Assembly (NCBI GenBank): GCA_963573305.1
Contig: OY754327.1
Span: forward strand, 185,016,386 to 185,080,385
Length of the DNA stretch: 64,000 nt
Reading direction: 5' to 3'
Source: Pyrrhosoma nymphula
Taxonomy: Eukaryota; Arthropoda; Insecta; Odonata; Coenagrionidae
In this document: in pieces, positions 41,801 through 47,800 of the stretch
Numbering within the stretch: position 1 is the first letter of the stretch
How the letters are laid out: each line of letters begins with the position of its first letter
The notes under the pieces: generated by a model
What the model saw: only the letters and a program-made list of their open reading frames with translations
What the model was told of the DNA's origin: nothing
Databases searched by the model: none
Made by a program: the position numbers and the translations under genes

Positions 41801-44800
41801 AAAACCATACTCTTACATAATAACTGAGTCATGAAAACAGAAATACTTGCCATAAAAATATATTATATTTAAACAATAAAATATTTATCAGTAGAATGAC
41901 ACATCTATACACAAAAAATTACTACAAAAATATTTTTTTAACATTTAGATATGCATTTTTACAAGTACAAATTAAAAAAAATACTATTTACAATGTTTTA
42001 TGATAGGGAGCAAAGCACTCGGGACAAAGTGCTGGAGAACCCTCACAATCAGGACATAAATATGCTGTCTCTTTCCTGCGCCCGACGGTGTAACAATGCC
42101 TGCAGCGTCGATATGTCTTCTTTCTGCCATCTTCTACGAGGATGAGTTCAGGGAAGTGGGATAAAGATTTTGAGTCAGGAAGGTATGAAGGTAGAATGAG
42201 GGATTTAATAACAGAGAGCCGGAATTTATATAAGGAAATGTTTTCGGGAGCCCTACGGTAGAGGAAATAGCTGTTGACAAGGATGATGTGAAAGATATGG
42301 ATGCTCAACTTTTTGTACCATTTAAGGGTTTTCCTTTCAATAGGATAATATGCCATCATCTGATCAAAGTGGTATATTCCGCCCATCGACTCGTTGTACT
42401 TCACAACGGCCTCAGGTTTAGGAACAAGCCTGTCTCCTCTTCGGGTTTGCACGTCAACCATGCGACTCTCGAATTCGGAGCTGATCATCAGAACGTCCCT
42501 TTTGTCCTTCCACTTTAGAACACAGATACCATCGTTAGTAAAGGCATCCATAACTTCACCTCGTCTCAATTTAGCCTTTGCCACTTCGGAGGGGATGCCT
42601 TTCCGATTTGCCCTAAGAGTTCCTGTGCAATACTTTCTCCTCTCAAGCAGTTCGTGGATCAAATTGACGCTGGTGTAATAATTATCCATAAACAATGAAT
42701 GGCCCTTGTCAAAATGGTCATTCATTAATTTATGAACAACGCGATCAACATGTCCACGCCCTCCAAGTTCAGAGTCGCCGGCCCCCATATACATAAGAAA
42801 TCGCAGAACAAACCCGGAAGGCTCCGTCAGCATATATAGTTTGATTCCGTACTTATGCTTCTTGGATTTCATATAAATACGGAATCGCCGGTTCGTCCTC
42901 ACCACTCTCCTCCTCGCTAATCCCCCACTCGGAGTCTTCCAAAATATCCGAATCCCCGCTCTCCTCTAGGAGCTCCCGTAGCTCTTCGTCTGTATATATT
43001 CGCCTGGAGAAGGCGTAGATCTCGGAAGGTAGAGTCATAGTCCTGGTAGGAGCGTCCTGCCTTGACGTTGACGGCTGCAAATCCTGCGCAGACGAAGGCT
43101 GCTGGTCTGTCGTCGAGGTTGAGGCAAGAGGAATTTATCCCTAAGACGGCGTCGCCTCCGCCTCAACCAAAGAGATTCGTCTTTTTACGCGTTTACGCAC
43201 CACCTGTAGTTAAAAAATATTGTCTTTGTATCAAATTGATTAAATATGCATTTTGACAAATAATGGGCCAAAATAATCACTCAGAGTTATATAGACAAAA
43301 GAGGAAATGCTGCAGGCAATCATTATTACGCTCAACTAAATGAAAAGAATCTGAATGAACTAAATATGTATAACGGGTAACTGAAGACTTATGAGTGCTT
43401 TTAAACAATTAATTATACATATATCGAGGGAACAACAAAAGCTTAAGAAAAATTAAGAATCACTTTCTCAGCAGGCCATGAAAAAATATCCAATGATTGT
43501 ATCGGAAAATAATCATACCTATGTATATATACATAAATATAAACAATAAACGTATAATTAAAAATAATTTAAATTGTTGATAATTTACTCACGTTTTTGT
43601 TTGATTAACTTTCCACACTCGCACCGCAGAACTACGTATTATTGCCGCTTCACTTGCAGCTTACCACTGAGGAGATGAACTGAAAAAAACACGACGAGAA
43701 AAAAAATTAGAGAAATGTTATAAATAATTAAATTATTCAAATGTCAGAGAAAACTAAGAAGAAAATTTAAATGAAAGCAATAGTTTACGTATTCATTGGA
43801 TGAAAATGGCGCAATATCATGAGACAATAAAATAATAAATATACGACCTATCGGAAGGAAATAAATACAAATAAATAATTATATGCTCCAAATGGATTGG
43901 CAAAAACGGCCATTATATTAATAAGAAAACAATTAATCGAGCTTCAGTAGATAAATATAAGAAATGTAACATTACATTCAAGTACATTTGCCATAGCCAG
44001 GCATGTATGGCAACAAATACATAAACGTAAAACAAACTCGCACATAAGAGTGCGAGGAAAATTAATGGAAATCGGCTTACCTCAAGGCAAAAGAAAAACT
44101 TTTCTCCCGATGTATCCAGGACAGGCAGCTCGAAACGGTCTTCACTTCTGGGCTGCTAGAACTCAACTGAGCGACGTAGGGGTGTTCAAGGTCGTAAAAA
44201 ATCTGAACCGAGCCCTGGGTGAAAGCCGTAACCCTCAGGGTAACCATGACGTGATATCACGTCATCAGCCCCAGGGGATAGTACACCATGACGTGATATC
44301 ACGTCATGCCGCACTGAAGGTGTTAATAAAAACGTATAGATAAGTATTGGTATCTGAAACTCCTTGTATTTTTCCTTTTCATTAGTGCACTGTCCTTCAG
44401 ATTACTGTTTGATTTTGCTAGCTATACAGATTTATTTTAAATGAAGATGACTGATTTGGAATTTTTATGACTGAGTTAATAATAGATTGAAATAATTACT
44501 AAAACACGATGTTCTTCGCCATAACCAGTGAATGAGTGCTCCAGAACTATGTAATTACCACGAGACACCGTAGCAGTTTCGGTGTCGTCGTGGGCCGCTT
44601 AGAGGGGGGGTCTACGGACAGGTGAACTCGCCGGCGCGCGGCGCCCCCTAATAAGCATTTCGAGCTCGCTTCGCCCTTCTGCATCTCCTAAACGGCTAAA
44701 GCTAGGTAAAGAATAATGAAATTTTAGCCCTGAAGGGTCGTAAAATCATAGATTTACTCTAAAACCAGTTATTATGATGCGACATTTCCATTTTTTGAGT

Positions 44801-47800
44801 GGGGTATTTCAGACCCCATGCGGCACGTGTTAACAATATCGCAACTCAACAAAAATTTCACGCATGTGTTTTTTCACCAAAATGAATGTTTTGACGGGTG
44901 GAACTTATAGCTTTTCCGATTTTAGAAAAATAAGCCGCACCCTAGCGGTCAGTTTCTTGCTGTTGTAGTGGAATAACAAACTTAAAGGTTTTTGCGTTAT
45001 TGGCAAATTGAGCATTTTAAGTGCATTGCTTATGTTTAGCTCTACAACCACTATTTTAAAACGGAGTTCTACTGTTATTTTTAACGTAGTTTGTATGTAA
45101 AGGAATCTTTACCATTGATACGATTTTTGTTGCTAGAGAGCTTAATATTAACGTTAGAATTTCGTTTAAAAGCTGTAAAGTCATTGTAAAACAAGAATAA
45201 TTCATTTCCGATCAAATAAATATCGAGGCTGTAGCAGCAATGTTTTTAGCAAAACCATCGCATAAAAAATAGTTGACCGCGACCGCATGCCGTACTGGGT
45301 ATCCCAAGCGGAAAAGGGCGGAGATTATCTCAGCCCAGTGGCCGAGAAAAAGGTTCAACACCCCTCTGTCCCCCAACCCAAGTTAAGGAAATAGGTACCG
45401 GTGAAGATCCTAGCGTAGTGAAAGCTCCGTACTGGCAAAGCAAAAAAATTTTCCCCATCCCCGTCGCGAAAGGGTTAAGTGAACTTGAATTTCCACATTT
45501 GTGGTAATGTCTGAATGCATTGAGTTCTGGCATCTTATTGGTCTTTCCATTTCTTTCGTCAAATCTTTTGGAGGATTTTTGCTCATCATCACGAATCGTC
45601 ATTACCAACATTAGTTTCATCCTCAAGAGTGAAGGGAATCATGGTGTAGTTAATACAATCATATTTCATAATTTTACATCTAATAATTCAATGCCTTATT
45701 AACAGAATAGAGGGATATACAAAGAGGACACTAAGTGTACACCATTGTATTCTTGCAATAGAAATTGCACACGGTAGCCATATTGAAAATAAGTAAAATA
45801 TGTGGGAAATTCGAAGCAACTCATGTATCTATGACCTTCCATGAATTAAAAATTGGCATATTGACACAACGCTTCTACAGGTGAGCTGATGCTTTCTTGG
45901 GGTATGCTGCTAGTGAAGTCTGTTTAGGTTCTCCACCGGGTGTCACACTGCATTTCTGCCTATGTTTTGATGCACAAGTCGTCCATCATCATCAAGGTCA
46001 TGCCCTGATGATGATGGACAACTCGTGCATCGAAACGTCGTCAGAAATGCAGAGTGTGACACCCGGGGAATAACCCAAACAGATGTCACTTCTACAGGTT
46101 GACTGCTGGTATTGAATGCAAATCACTGAATAAAACAATCATATGACCACGGACCCTTGCCCCATAGAGGGTGCTAATGCAAGGAAGGGTCCAGGTACCT
46201 GCTCCCGGATTCCAAGGGAAAGGCCTGATCCCCGCTGTGTTGGGTCCCGAAACGTAGAAGCTGTGTACCTGCGAGCACCAGAAATGGGGAAAGCATAGCA
46301 TCGCAAATATGCGACGCTCGTTTGTTTGCGTATGAAAATCTCCGTCGTATATTTTTGACGTTCGTCTTCATGGTCAGGAAATCTACTGTTGCTTATTTCC
46401 GACGTTCGTAGCGAAAGGGTTAAACCTATAAAAATAATCGATTGCTGAAAAATCAATTTGCTTCACCACAAATCGATTATTTTTAATAGATTTAAATGGA
46501 TAAAAACCACTTTTGCCAGATAGTATAGGCAAAATTGTTTGAGAGAGTTCCTTTTCAATAGGATTTTAGCAAAAATTTCGATTTTACAAAAAACCCTGGA
46601 AAAAATGGAGGAAACGTGAAAAAACGTGATGGAAAAAATGGAGGTCATTTTCGAAATCAGCACACCAAATAACATAAAACTAAGTGAAAACTTCTTTTGT
46701 ATTTTTCAAAAACTTCAATTTTGCAGGCCTGTGTAATTACATTTTAAAAACTGAGATTTTGCTCAGTATCATAATTGAATCAAAGTTTGTGAAAAGTATT
46801 TAAATTGATCTGGCACCTGCCAGGTCTTAACATATTTTGAGTAGGTATACATAAGCATTACGATAGATGTTCATCTCTGTGGCTCACATGTTGCTCATCC
46901 AAGAAACTAGCATTTTGAAACATACATTAACGGATAAATTCATAATTACTGACCCTTAGTACTCTCCACAGAAGCATCAGCATAATTCCATGGCTTTGGA
47001 GGTTTTTTTTGGCTCACCACGGTTGGTGGAGGATTAGGCACATCAAGTATACTTTTGTACCGCGTGGCTATGCAATCGATTTTTTAAAACTTTGCAGAAC
47101 GTTTCCCCTTCAAAGTGGGCACTACAAATCTAGATGCTGTTTTACAAATAACTGGGGGTCTTGCTTTCCAAATCCAACCGACGGCTACAAATCACCCATT
47201 CTTTGCACCTGCATCATAAACACATGTTTTTATCAAACCTTTTTTGCCATTTTACTTCACCAGTATATAGAAGCACCAAAAAATTCTAATGTTTTTTCAA
47301 TCTCCTATTTAAATGTGTGACCAGTAAACATTTAGGAAATAATTTACCTCACAGGGTCTTTCAGAAAACTGAAGAAACTCTACTTTTCTTCCACCATTCT
47401 CGATTTATTCTTGCAGTTTATGTTTGGGCACCAAAAGCAAAACCGATTCTTTTTGTATTACATTTCTCCTCGTTCATTTTCCTCAAGTCCCTCCAATACC
47501 AGCTACAATGTTAATTCCATGAAATAGCTTATGAAGCACTTGTTCATGTTCACAAGCATGAAGTTCATGTGACTCGATAACGATCAACCTTACTCTCGTT
47601 TCGTTTCCTACTAATGCTGCTACTCAACCTTGATTCACTTATTTAGAACACGGTGGAATTTGCAGTGAGCGAGTTTTCAGTGCGGTCTGTCCTCTCTCTG
47701 TATCTTAACTCTGTGGTCTTACTGTTCCGTAACTTAAGCTTATTATCCACTCCAGTTATGTTTGGTCTTTGTAAAGCCAAACCTATGATCTGCTATGCTA

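Larger units (their letters stand above)
37905..44952. mobile_element. hAT-like transposon with about 0.73-kb terminal inverted repeats
   Basis: The element 37913-44944 (7032 bp including its own insertion) begins TAGGGTGCGGCTTATTTTTC and ends with its inverted copy. A perfect 8-bp duplication GCGGTCAG flanks it (37905-37912 and 44945-44952). The left arm is 37913-38655. The right arm is 44323-44944 plus 40247-40356, interrupted by a piggyBac insertion. The TIR start fits the hAT YARNG consensus. It encodes a minus-strand transposase-like protein, now broken. Confidence 0.9.
37677..45478. mobile_element. Outer piggyBac-type element (TTAA-bounded), carrying nested insertions
   Basis: TTAA at 37677-37680 is followed by CCCTTTCGCTATGAACGACG. 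At the other side CCGTCGCGAAAGGG precedes TTAA at 45475-45478. Near the left end two ACGACGTGATAG motifs occur, one within the palindrome-like ACGACGTGATAGCACGTCGT, much as in the inner piggyBac element. Own sequence is only 37681-37904 and 44953-45474; the rest is the hAT-like insertion. An alternative right end is at 46420-46423, where GTTCGTAGCGAAAGGGTTAA matches the left end better (16 of 17). No transposase of its own. Confidence 0.6.
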
